A stretch of DNA of 64,000 nt, taken from the NCBI RefSeq assembly GCF_001189845.1, contig NZ_LFLZ01000013.1, positions 62,001-126,000 of the forward strand, read 5' to 3'. The notes below the pieces were generated by a model. The model ran no database searches, had not been told where the DNA came from, and saw only the letters and a program-made list of their open reading frames with translations. The first letter of the stretch is position 1, and each line of letters starts with the position of its first letter. The position numbers were made by a program, and so were the translations under genes. The DNA comes from Bradyrhizobium tropiciagri. GTDB lineage: Bacteria; Pseudomonadota; Alphaproteobacteria; Rhizobiales; Xanthobacteraceae. Of this stretch, positions 56,643-64,000 are shown piece by piece.

Positions 56643-58613
56643 ATGCATGGTGTCGATGACGACGAGGTCAAACCGAAACTAGGCCGGATCGGGAACCGCA
56701 AGGCGAGAAAGCCGACCGGATATCTCCGACGTGTTCGGCAGGCCGCCGAACGCGCCGGTCCAAGGGTTGATCGCGCTTCGAATTTCTCGGGCGGCCGTAT
56801 CGGCCGCGGATACGCGCAAGGTGCGGTGCTCGCCGGCCGAAGCCGGAGCGAGGGACGACGTCGGGTCGTGATCAAGGCACGGATCGTACGCATCAAGGCC
56901 GGCGATACGGGCGCCGTCCGGGCGCATCTGCGTTACGTGCAACGCGACGGCGTGACGCGAGAAGGTCAGCCCGGAGAACTTTACGACGCGGGGAGCGACC
57001 GGGCCGACGGCAAGGCGTTTACTGAACGCAGCGCCGGCGACCGCCACCAGTTTCGCTTCATCGTGGCACCGGAGGATAGCGCCGAGCTCTCCGATCTGAA
57101 GCCGTTCATCCGTGATCTGATGCGACAGATGGAGAGTGACCTCGGCTCAAGGCTAGACTGGGTCGCGGCGGATCATTTCAACACGGGGCATCCGCATAGC
57201 CATGTCGTGCTCCGTGGCAGGGATGATGCGGGGCACGACCTCGTGATCGCTCGAGACTATATTGCCCACGGCCTGCGGGCGCGCGCCGCGGACCTTGTCA
57301 CCCGTGAGCTCGGTCCCGAAACCGAGATCGAGGCCGCACGCAAGCTTCAACGGGAGGTAACGGCCGAACGGTTCACGCGGCTTGACCGGGCTATTCTGCG
57401 CGACGCCCCGCATGGTGTCCTTGAGCCTGCTGCACAGACTGCGCGGGATCCGGTCTGGCACACGATGCGGATGGGCCGGCTACGGACGCTCGAGCGGATG
57501 GGATTGGCGGAGGAAGACAAGCCCGGCCGCTGGCGTCTTGACGCCGAGCTCGAAGCGAAGCTCAGTCGCATGGACGAGCGTGGCGACATCATCAAGACCA
57601 TGCATCGCGAGCTGACAGCGGCGGGAATCTCGCGGGCGTCAGGCAGCTATGCGGTCTTCGATCCACAGCGTGACGGTGAGCGCCTGATCGGACGGGTCGT
57701 CGGCGAAGGGTTTGCGGATGAGCTGACGGAGCGCCGCTATGTGGTGATTGATGGGGTCGACGGGCGGACACACTATGCCGAGGTCGGCGCTCTCGGGGCT
57801 AACGAAGAGTTGCCCGCGCGGAGCATGATATTGGAGCTTAGGCCGCGTTCCGCGGAGGCTCGCCAGATCGACCGGGACATCGCTGCAGTGTCCGCTCGCA
57901 ATGACAATCTTTACAGCGAGCGCCTGCACCGGGAGTTCGATCCCCAGGCATCGAGTGAATATATCGGAGCCCACATCCGGCGACTGGAGGCGATGCGTCG
58001 GCTAGGGATGGTAAGCCGCCTTGCCGATGACGGCTGGAAGGTCGGCGAGGACTATCTCGATCGGGCGCTTCGCTATGAAGAGCTCCAGCGCGCGCGCAAT
58101 CCATTCCGCGTCACGGTGCTGTCATGGCAAAGGCTCGAAGAGCTGCCGCAAGCGGTCGGTGCGACCTGGCTCGATCGCAAGCTCCTCGGAAAGGAAACGT
58201 GCGGCCTCGCGTCAACCGGCTTCGGAGCGGAGGTCGAGACGGCATTGCGGGCGAGACGGCAATGGCTGATCGAACAGGGGCTCGCACGAGAGGAAGGAGG
58301 GCGGATGCGTTTTGCGCGGAACATGCTGCGCGCCCTTGAAGAGCGCGAGCTGGCGGGAACCGCGGCGGGCATTTCGGCTCGTACCGGGCTTGAGTATCGC
58401 AACGCTAGGGCGGGCGATAACCTTAGCGGCGTCTACAAGCGGATGCTGACACTCAATAGCGGGCGATACGCTCTGATCGAGCAGTCGCGCGAATTTGTCC
58501 TGGTGCCCTGGCGGCCGGTTCTGGAACGCGCGCGTGGACAATTCGTCAGCGGCAGTGTTGGCGGAGCGGGCATTTCCTGGTCGATCGGAATAAAACGGGG
58601 CATCGGCCGCTAG
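56643..58613 (+). CDS. RlxS-type conjugative relaxase (VirD2/DUF3363)
   Basis: 656 residues from ATG 56643. The relaxase fold has a candidate nicking tyrosine (Tyr98 in AHLRYVQRDG) and the metal-binding motif HFNTGHPHSHVVLRG (His178, 183, 185, 187). The long C-terminal half (e.g. EFVLVPWRPVLERARGQ) is the DUF3363 extension. It nicks at oriT and leads the strand through the TraG-Trb channel. No frameshift, in contrast to traG and trbB. Confidence 0.92.
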   Translation: MHGVDDDEVKPKLGRIGNRKARKPTGYLRRVRQAAERAGPRVDRASNFSGGRIGRGYAQGAVLAGRSRSEGRRRVVIKARIVRIKAGDTGAVRAHLRYVQRDGVTREGQPGELYDAGSDRADGKAFTERSAGDRHQFRFIVAPEDSAELSDLKPFIRDLMRQMESDLGSRLDWVAADHFNTGHPHSHVVLRGRDDAGHDLVIARDYIAHGLRARAADLVTRELGPETEIEAARKLQREVTAERFTRLDRAILRDAPHGVLEPAAQTARDPVWHTMRMGRLRTLERMGLAEEDKPGRWRLDAELEAKLSRMDERGDIIKTMHRELTAAGISRASGSYAVFDPQRDGERLIGRVVGEGFADELTERRYVVIDGVDGRTHYAEVGALGANEELPARSMILELRPRSAEARQIDRDIAAVSARNDNLYSERLHREFDPQASSEYIGAHIRRLEAMRRLGMVSRLADDGWKVGEDYLDRALRYEELQRARNPFRVTVLSWQRLEELPQAVGATWLDRKLLGKETCGLASTGFGAEVETALRARRQWLIEQGLAREEGGRMRFARNMLRALEERELAGTAAGISARTGLEYRNARAGDNLSGVYKRMLTLNSGRYALIEQSREFVLVPWRPVLERARGQFVSGSVGGAGISWSIGIKRGIGR

Positions 58614-58626
58614 CTCGAGCCTCTCG

Positions 58627-59217
58627 TCAGCCCGGTGCAAGTCCGACCCTGTATCGCTGCGCAAGCCGCCAGAACCAGTCCTGATCGAGGTTGGTCTGTC
58701 GATCGATTTCTCTGACCGAGCTGCGTGCGCGATCAAACAGTGCATAGCAAAGGCCTTCGTCGTCGTGGCGGGCGTAGTAGGCGATGCCGTCGGGACTGAG
58801 CGGATGGTCGAAAAGCGCCTTCGACCAGGCTTGCGGCACGTCGTAGGGCAATCCGCCATGGACCACCTCGGCAGTCGCGCCGACAATAGCGAGCGATGGA
58901 CCGGCCAGTCTGATCAGCGTCAGATCTTCTGTGATCTCGAGACGCGCGTAGGCCTTGCGACGGAGCAGGCCGGTATCGAGCAGGGTCCGTCCCGGCACGC
59001 GGAGGAACGTCTCTGCGAATGCGCCAAAAGGCTCTCGAGCTGCATAGAGAACGCCGTAGCTTCCGTCGGGAGCGTTCAATCGGCCAAGACGCGAGGTGTC
59101 GAAAAAGATCGGATCGTACTCGGCCGTGTAGAACCGATGTACAACTGTTCCTCGCCGTAGCCGGACCGGGCGAGGACGGCGGCGATCGAGATCGCCGGGC
59201 GGCAGTGGTGCGGTCAC
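58627..59217 (-). CDS. RES-domain toxin
   Basis: 196 residues from GTG 59217, overlapping the antitoxin stop (GTGA). The family name residues occur as RFYTAEYDPIFFDTSRLGRLNAPDGSYGVLYAA, AFAETFLR and, near the end, DDEGLCYALFDRA. RES toxins are ADP-ribosyl-transferase-like and act by degrading NAD+. It lies on the opposite strand between the relaxase and traG genes; a typical addiction module for keeping the element. Confidence 0.88.
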   Translation of the reverse strand: MTAPLPPGDLDRRRPRPVRLRRGTVVHRFYTAEYDPIFFDTSRLGRLNAPDGSYGVLYAAREPFGAFAETFLRVPGRTLLDTGLLRRKAYARLEITEDLTLIRLAGPSLAIVGATAEVVHGGLPYDVPQAWSKALFDHPLSPDGIAYYARHDDEGLCYALFDRARSSVREIDRQTNLDQDWFWRLAQRYRVGLAPG

Positions 59218-59879
59218 GCGCCTTGCTGAGCCATTCGCCGGGCGGCCTCGACCACAAGTTCAACCTTGCCTTCCCGGAGCAGGTCGATCGGCTTGCGGCC
59301 GCCCAACCGATCGTCTGGCTGAGCCAGGAAATTCAGAACGGTCCAGGGGTTGTTGGTTGGCAGGGCGTCCTGAACCGACTTGAGTCCCTCGACGACGGTG
59401 CCGTCGACGTTGAACTGGAAGGTCGGAAAGCTCCGGTGGTTACTGGGACCGGGAACGGCAAGGAGGCTGCCTTCCTGCACGCGCTTGTCGACGGCCTGCC
59501 GGGAGATTCCCCGCAGGAGCGTTCTGACCTGCTCCAGATCATACGCGCCGCCAGATCGCCGAAGATCCTCCTGCGCAATACGGACGCCTTCAAGAACGGC
59601 GAGCGCGCGGGCATCGGGCGTGAACGCGTCCTTGTTGACGACAGCAGCTTTCTTTGCGGCTTCGGAGAAGAACCGGAACGCCTGACCCGTCAATTGCTTG
59701 TTTCGCTCACGCACCTTCTGCAGCGCGGTCGCGCTTTTGGAGACAATCGCGACCTGCGCATCGGCGGGAAGCTCCAGGCTCTTCAAAGCGCCGGGCTTCT
59801 GCTTAAGTACCATCATCACGCCGTCCCCATGGACGGACAGATCCTCGGTACCGGAGGGCTTTGACTGTGCCTTGGACAT
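59214..59879 (-). CDS. Xre/MbcA/ParS-type antitoxin
   Basis: 221 residues from ATG 59879. The C-terminal toxin-binding domain is plain: NPWTVLNFLAQPDDRLGGRKPIDLLREGKVELVVEAARRM. A preceding HTH-like stretch (GISRQAVDKRVQEGSLLAVPG) would bind DNA. The order antitoxin then toxin with a 4-nt overlap is standard for RES-Xre. Autoregulation through the palindrome at 59919 is likely. Confidence 0.88.
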   Translation of the reverse strand: MSKAQSKPSGTEDLSVHGDGVMMVLKQKPGALKSLELPADAQVAIVSKSATALQKVRERNKQLTGQAFRFFSEAAKKAAVVNKDAFTPDARALAVLEGVRIAQEDLRRSGGAYDLEQVRTLLRGISRQAVDKRVQEGSLLAVPGPSNHRSFPTFQFNVDGTVVEGLKSVQDALPTNNPWTVLNFLAQPDDRLGGRKPIDLLREGKVELVVEAARRMAQQGA

Positions 59880-59897
59880 GAGCTGAACTCCGACCTG

Positions 59898-59936
59898 AAT
59901 ATTGGGCGCGTATGCAACTTTGTCAACTTTGACAAA
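59898..59936 (-). promoter_or_regulatory. toxin-antitoxin promoter with palindromic operator
   Basis: On the minus strand TTGACA, 17 nt, AATATT (59898-59903) forms a good sigma-70-type promoter. The palindrome TTTGTCAA-CT-TTGACAAA (59919-59936) covers the -35. It is placed 20-57 nt upstream of the antitoxin ATG, as expected for autorepression. Confidence 0.72.
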
Positions 59937-60425
59937 ACTTGATTTAGGTATTATGGTAGTGATTGGCTCGTGATGAATTTCCGGCGGAATTCCCGCAAAT
60001 CATGCGGAGAATAGGGCCGCCAATCTCCGCACGCGCCCGCATTGCAAGATCGATGGCGAGTTGGGCAGTCCGTCGCGCAGTGATGCTTTGGCCGACGCGC
60101 GGCCCTTTCGGGCCGGCAGTCGATGCGACCATCGATGTGAAGGCGTGAGCGGCCTCGTTCGATTCGTTTCGTCACCTCGGGGCAGGCCGTGCGACGAGCT
60201 ATCCGGGGCGAGGCCGGACCGGTGATCAAGTTTGATCGTGCCGTTCACCTTCAATTGAGGCGCTTCCTCAACCACGCTGAGACTGCCGCAGCAACGATTT
60301 CACTTCGATGGATATGATCGAGCCGGATCTCGTTGCCGGCGGCGATTTTTATTCAGGTTGAATGCGAGCCGCCATCCCGCTTTTCATCTCGACGCGCTCA
60401 TTGCGAGCGTTGAGCGGGGCGGAAA
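59937..60425. other. intergenic upstream of traG, no supported gene
   Basis: About 490 nt. A 61-residue frame at 59963-60148 and others have no recognisable pattern. Should contain the promoter for traG. Nothing else seen. Confidence 0.45.
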
Positions 60426-62452
60426 ATGTTTCCGGCAAAAATCTACGTCGGCCAGATCGCGGTTGTCTTCGGTATCGTCGTCGCATCGATATGGGGAGCG
60501 ACGCAATGGACGGCGACAGCGCTCGGATTTCAGGCGCGGCTTGGTGCACCGTGGTTCGCCATTGGCAGCTATCCGGTCTATCTGCCCTGGCGATTGTTCG
60601 AATGGTGGTTCGCCTACGAGGCATACGCGCCCGAGATATTTGAGGAGGGCGGGGCCATCGCGGCAGCTGGCGGCATTGCGGGCGCGCTGTTTGCGATCGT
60701 CAATTCGGTGTGGCGGGCACGGCAAAACCAGCTGGTCACGACCTACGGCTCCGCCCGCTGGGCAATTGCGAAGGAGATCCGCGCTGCCGGTCTGTTCGCA
60801 GGCAAGGGTGTGTTCCTTGGACGATTTGAAGATCGCTATCTGCGTCACGACGGACCCGAGCACGTCATGTGCTTCGCACCGACACGGTCGGGCAAGGGCG
60901 TGGGGCTCGTGCTTCCGACGTTGTTGTCCTGGACTTCATCCGCAGTCGTGCACGACATCAAGGGCGAAAACTGGGAGCTGACCTCCGGCTGGCGCTCGAC
61001 CTTCTCGCATTGCCTGCTGTTCAATCCGACCGATCCAGCAAGCGCGCGCTACAATCCGTTGCTCGAGGTCCGCAAGGGAGTGGCCGAAGTCCGCGATGTC
61101 CAGAACATTGCCGACATCCTGGTCGACCCGGAAGGGGCACTGGAGCGCCGAAGCCACTGGGAGAAGACCAGCCACTCCCTGCTGGTGGGCGTCATCCTCC
61201 ATGTTCTCTATGCGGAGCAACAGAAGACGCTGACCCGCGTTACCGAGATACTCGCTGATCCAGCGCAGTCCTTCGAGAAAACGCTGCGGATTATGCTGGC
61301 CACCAACCATCTCGGAACCGAGGCCGACCCCAAGGTTCATCCTGTCGTCGCGGCGACGCGCGGGAACTCCTCAACAAATCTGAAAACGAGCGCTCCGGCG
61401 TGCTGTCGACCGCCGTGAGTTTCCTTGCGCTCTATCGCGATCCGGTTGTGAGCCGCAATACCGAGAGCTGCGATTGGCGCATCGCCGACCTCGTCACGGC
61501 GGATAAGCCGGTCACGCTGTATCTAGTCGTGCCGCCGTCAGATATCAGCCGCACCAAGCCGCTGATCCGGCTGATCCTCAATCAGATCGGCCGCCGGTTG
61601 ACCGAGTCCTTGAACATCAAGGCAGGCGAGGCGAAGCATCGCCAACTTCTCCTGATGTTGGATGAGTTTCCGGCTCTCGGGAGGCTCGACTTCTTCGAAA
61701 GCGCACTCGCCTTCATGGCTGGCTACGGCATCCGCGCCTATCTCATCGCTCAATCGCTGAACCAGATTGCAAAGGCCTATGGCGAGAACAATGCGATCCT
61801 GGACAATTGCCACGTCCGTATCGCCTTTGCGGCAAATGATGAGCGCACTGCCAAGCGCATTTCGGATGCACTCGGCACCGCAACCGAGCTACGGGCACAA
61901 AGGAACTATGCCGGTCACCGACTCGCTCCCTGGCTTGGCCATGTCATGGTGAGCCGCCAGGAAACCGCGCGGCCGCTGCTCACTTCGGGCGAGGTGATGC
62001 AGTTGCCACAAGACCAGGCCATCGTGCTCGTCTCGGGGCTGGCGCCGGTTCGGGCCCGCAAGCTCAGGCACTATGAGGATGCAAATTTTGTAATGCGCTT
62101 GCATCCGTCGCCGCGCTGCGATGCCGGCGGTTATCGCGACCGCCTGGCAGCACGTGCCAGCGACTGGGATCGCCAGATCCGGGCCGTCGATCTTCGATTG
62201 GCAACGCTTCCGTACCGCGACCTCATGCAGGCGGCTGCGGAGGAGGGCGGGCTGAAGCAGCAGTTGCCGCTGTTTGAGGAAGCCGATCCCCGAGCCGAGG
62301 CGGTGCGATTTGCCGAGGAGCGGTTGCTCGATGACGAGGCAGACGTCGGCGCAGATCGCAACCAGATGCAACGCCTGGCGAACGCCTCCAGCACCGTCCG
62401 TAGCGCTCACGCAGTCACGCGCGATGACGACGATCTTCTTCCTGCATTCTGA
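60426..62452 (+). pseudogene. traG: TraG/VirD4 conjugal coupling protein, frameshifted
   Basis: ATG 60426 starts a protein with two N-terminal membrane segments, then Walker A APTRSGKGVGLVLP (residues 151-164). After VHPVVAA the frame is lost; the continuation ARELLNKSENERSGVLSTAVSF is one frame over and holds Walker B LLMLDEFPALGRLDF and the C-terminal part to 62452. One base is missing at 61351-61361. The joined product, ~675 residues, is normal for a coupling protein linking relaxosome and Trb channel. Confidence 0.85.
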
Positions 62453-62463
62453 GGGCCCTTCCT

Positions 62464-63018
62464 ATGAAACCAAAACTATCTGCCTATGTCTCCGATAGCG
62501 TGGCGCAGCGGCTCGAACTGGCTGCCAGGCGACCCGGCACCAACAAGTCGGCCATCGTCGACGCCGCCCTCGATCGCTTCCTCAATCCGGAACGGGACGC
62601 AAGCGGTGACGCAGCGCTCCTGCGCAGGCTAGACCGCATGAACCGGCAGCTTGATCGCGCGGAGCGTGATCTCTCGATCATGGCGGAAACTATCGCGCTC
62701 TTCGTTCGCTACTACCTGACGATCACGCCGCCGTTGCCCACCGGAGACCAGGACGCGGCACGTGCGCTGGGGCGCGAGCGGTTCGAGATGTTCGTCGCGC
62801 AAGTCGGCAAGCGCATCGCCTCCGGCGGCCGGCTGGTTGCGGACGTCATGGAACAGGTCTCGACGTCAAATCCGGACCTGTTCATGCGGCATATTGAGGA
62901 GGGCGCGCCGCTCGGCGGCGGCAACGCGCAGACAGCGACAGAATCCCGCCCGCACCATGCGGCGGGTCAGCAGCCGGGGCCGTCTCCGGCGGGGCGGGAG
63001 GAGGTCGGCCATGTCTGA
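62464..63018 (+). CDS. CopG-family ribbon-helix-helix protein
   Basis: 184 residues from ATG 62464 (GAGGG upstream), 11 nt after traG. The N-terminal RHH reads KLSAYVSDSVAQRLELAARRPGTNKSAIVDAALDRFL. A helical middle (IMAETIALFVRYYLTI) follows, then a low-complexity tail. This CopG protein is regularly found between traG and trbB in rhizobial Ti-like and ICE systems. It overlaps the trbB start by 8 nt. Probably a local regulator. Confidence 0.88.
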   Translation: MKPKLSAYVSDSVAQRLELAARRPGTNKSAIVDAALDRFLNPERDASGDAALLRRLDRMNRQLDRAERDLSIMAETIALFVRYYLTITPPLPTGDQDAARALGRERFEMFVAQVGKRIASGGRLVADVMEQVSTSNPDLFMRHIEEGAPLGGGNAQTATESRPHHAAGQQPGPSPAGREEVGHV

Positions 63019-63992
63019 CCTTCTCTCGCCCGAAACCCGCGAGCGCCGCCGTGGCATGTTGTGGACCGCGTTGGGGCCGGCGATCGCGCTGGCCCTGGAG
63101 GAGGCCGAGGTTGTCGAGGTGATCGTCAACCCAGACGGCAGGCTGTGGCTCGAGCGGCACCGCGCGGGACGGGCTGATACCGGTGTCATTCTGACGCCGC
63201 AGGAGTCGGAGCGGATCATCCGTCTGGTCGCGAGCCATGTCCGAGCTGAGGCAAGTGCATCCTACCCGATCATCTCGCTGAGCTTCCCGAAACTGGCGAG
63301 CGGTTCGAAGGCGTCCTGCCGCCGGTCTCGCTCGCGCCGTGCTTTGCCATCCGCAAGCCTGCAACGACGACGTTTCTCCTGTCCGACTACGTCAGGGCAC
63401 AGATCGCCACGCCTTTGATGGCTAAGGTGCTGGCGGCCGCGGTTGCCGAAGGCGCAGCATCCTGGTTGCGGGCGGCACTGGATCCGGCAAGACCACACTT
63501 GCCAATGCGCTCCTGGCGGAGATTGCGCGCCTCGATGAGCGCATCGTCATCATCGAGGACACGCGCGAGCTGCGCTGCGCGGCCAAGGATGTCGTGACGC
63601 TCCGCACCAAGCCTGGCGTCGCGAGCCTTGCAGATCTCGTGCGCTCCACACTTCGCCTTCGTCCTGATCGCATCATCGTGGGCGAGGTCAGGGGCGCCGA
63701 GGCCCTCGACATGCTGAAGGCCTGGAATACGGGCCATCCGGGTGGGATCGCCACCGTTCACGCAAACTCGGCGCGTGCTGCGCTCTATCGCATCGAGCAG
63801 TTGATCCAGGAAGCGGTCGCCACTGTGCCGCGCCGGCTCATCGCCGAGGCTATCGACCTCGTCGTCTTCATCAGGGGGCGGGGTCCCGCGCGCCGGATCG
63901 AGGCGATCGCCGAACTCAAGGGGCTCGATCCTTCCGGCGATTATCTCCTGGAGACGCCGCCTGGCCTGCCAAATGCTTCCCATCGTCCCTGA
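63011..63992 (+). pseudogene. trbB: TrbB conjugal transfer ATPase (VirB11 type), two frameshifts
   Basis: ATG 63011 opens MSDLLSPETRERRRGMLW to about 63275; the frame then shifts (AELPETGERFEGVLPPVSLAP to MAKVLAAAVAE) and shifts again near 63450 to a third frame with Walker A LVAGGTGSGKTTLANALLAE, IIEDTRELRC, the GEVRGAEALDML box and the end at 63992. Each shift corresponds to one missing base (63273-63280; 63450). The joined length of ~327 residues is normal. Intact TrbB powers the mating channel; as written it cannot be made. Confidence 0.88.
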
Positions 63993-64000
63993 TCCGCACG

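Larger units (their letters stand above)
48264..64000. mobile_element. integrative conjugative element region, quorum-sensing controlled (right part outside window)
   Basis: Gene order: luxR, luxI, isochorismatase-like, ArdC, nuclease, DUF736, FseA-like, rdfS-like, traF, relaxase, RES-Xre, traG, CopG, trbB. This set (TraF, RlxS, TraG, Trb, DUF736, DUF2285, AHL system) is that of rhizobial ICEs such as ICEMlSymR7A. No integrase or att site is visible, so the left boundary is uncertain and some catabolic genes upstream may be cargo. The frameshifts in traG and trbB raise the question of whether it still transfers. Confidence 0.7.

Noticed and set aside
59963..60148. 61-residue frame upstream of traG
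   Set aside because: No ribosome site and no recognisable sequence pattern.

Overview
The window looks like chromosome of a GC-rich alphaproteobacterium of the Bradyrhizobium / Rhodopseudomonas group. This rests on the groES-groEL operon with a CIRCE element, two orphan ABC_sub_bind (PF04392) lipid-style binding proteins, a 26-residue MAKKAKKAK-type peptide, an intergenic palindrome of the type common in that family, and a conjugative region whose gene content matches rhizobial ICEs of the ICEMlSym type. Genus is inference. I saw no rRNA, tRNA, CRISPR array or integrase.

Layout. (1) 1-7.6 kb: a YdiJ-type FAD/4Fe-4S dehydrogenase (runs off the left edge) divergent from a catabolic operon of two ACS-family MFS transporters, a DUF1932 dehydrogenase, a Tat-exported PDC-lactonase-like amidohydrolase and an RraA/HMG-aldolase-like enzyme. 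(2) 7.6-19.3 kb: a mixed region with a GT39-like membrane glycosyltransferase convergent with a polyprenyl-phosphate GT2, several decayed genes (universal stress protein, DUF1194, IS5-family transposase), two orphan ABC binding proteins, and two diverged copies of an unexplained ~357-bp direct repeat. (3) 19.3-23.6 kb: groES-groEL with CIRCE, a 1-Cys peroxiredoxin and an AraC regulator. (4) 23.7-33.6 kb: a locus for N-acyl-D-amino-acid breakdown (D-aminoacylase, M24 hydrolase, DSD1/D-threonine-aldolase-type PLP enzyme, small XRE protein, outer-membrane protein, cupin, MFS) closed by a carboxylesterase-MarR operon. Related palindromes lie at both ends, which suggests one MarR regulon. (5) 33.7-39.1 kb: YtcJ-like amidohydrolase, broken LuxR-type regulator, nitrilase-like protein, broken amidase. 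(6) 39.6-48.1 kb: a 5'-truncated LivG-LivF fusion, thiolase, acyl-CoA synthetase, TetR, cupin, FAH-family hydrolase and OprB porin. Two matched operators flank the TetR gene.

(7) 48.2-64 kb: a quorum-sensing module (luxR, lux box, luxI, an isochorismatase-like protein without the usual catalytic residues) followed by the backbone of an integrative conjugative element: ArdC-like antirestriction gene, secreted nuclease, DUF736, an FseA-like DUF6499+DUF2285 activator in one reading frame, an RdfS-like excisionase, TraF peptidase, RlxS-type relaxase, a RES-Xre toxin-antitoxin pair, TraG/VirD4, a CopG protein and TrbB. By analogy with ICEMlSymR7A, AHL signalling would act through the FseA-like protein on rdfS to trigger excision and transfer.

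The two most interesting observations are these. An 11-bp perfect hairpin buries the luxI Shine-Dalgarno, and its left arm lies where the lux-box promoter should start, so read-through mRNA would be blocked and autoinduced mRNA would escape. Separately, eight open frameshifts across seven genes all have the polarity of a single-base deletion, including traG and two in trbB. These could be sequencing error or an ICE losing transfer functions, and raw reads would settle it.
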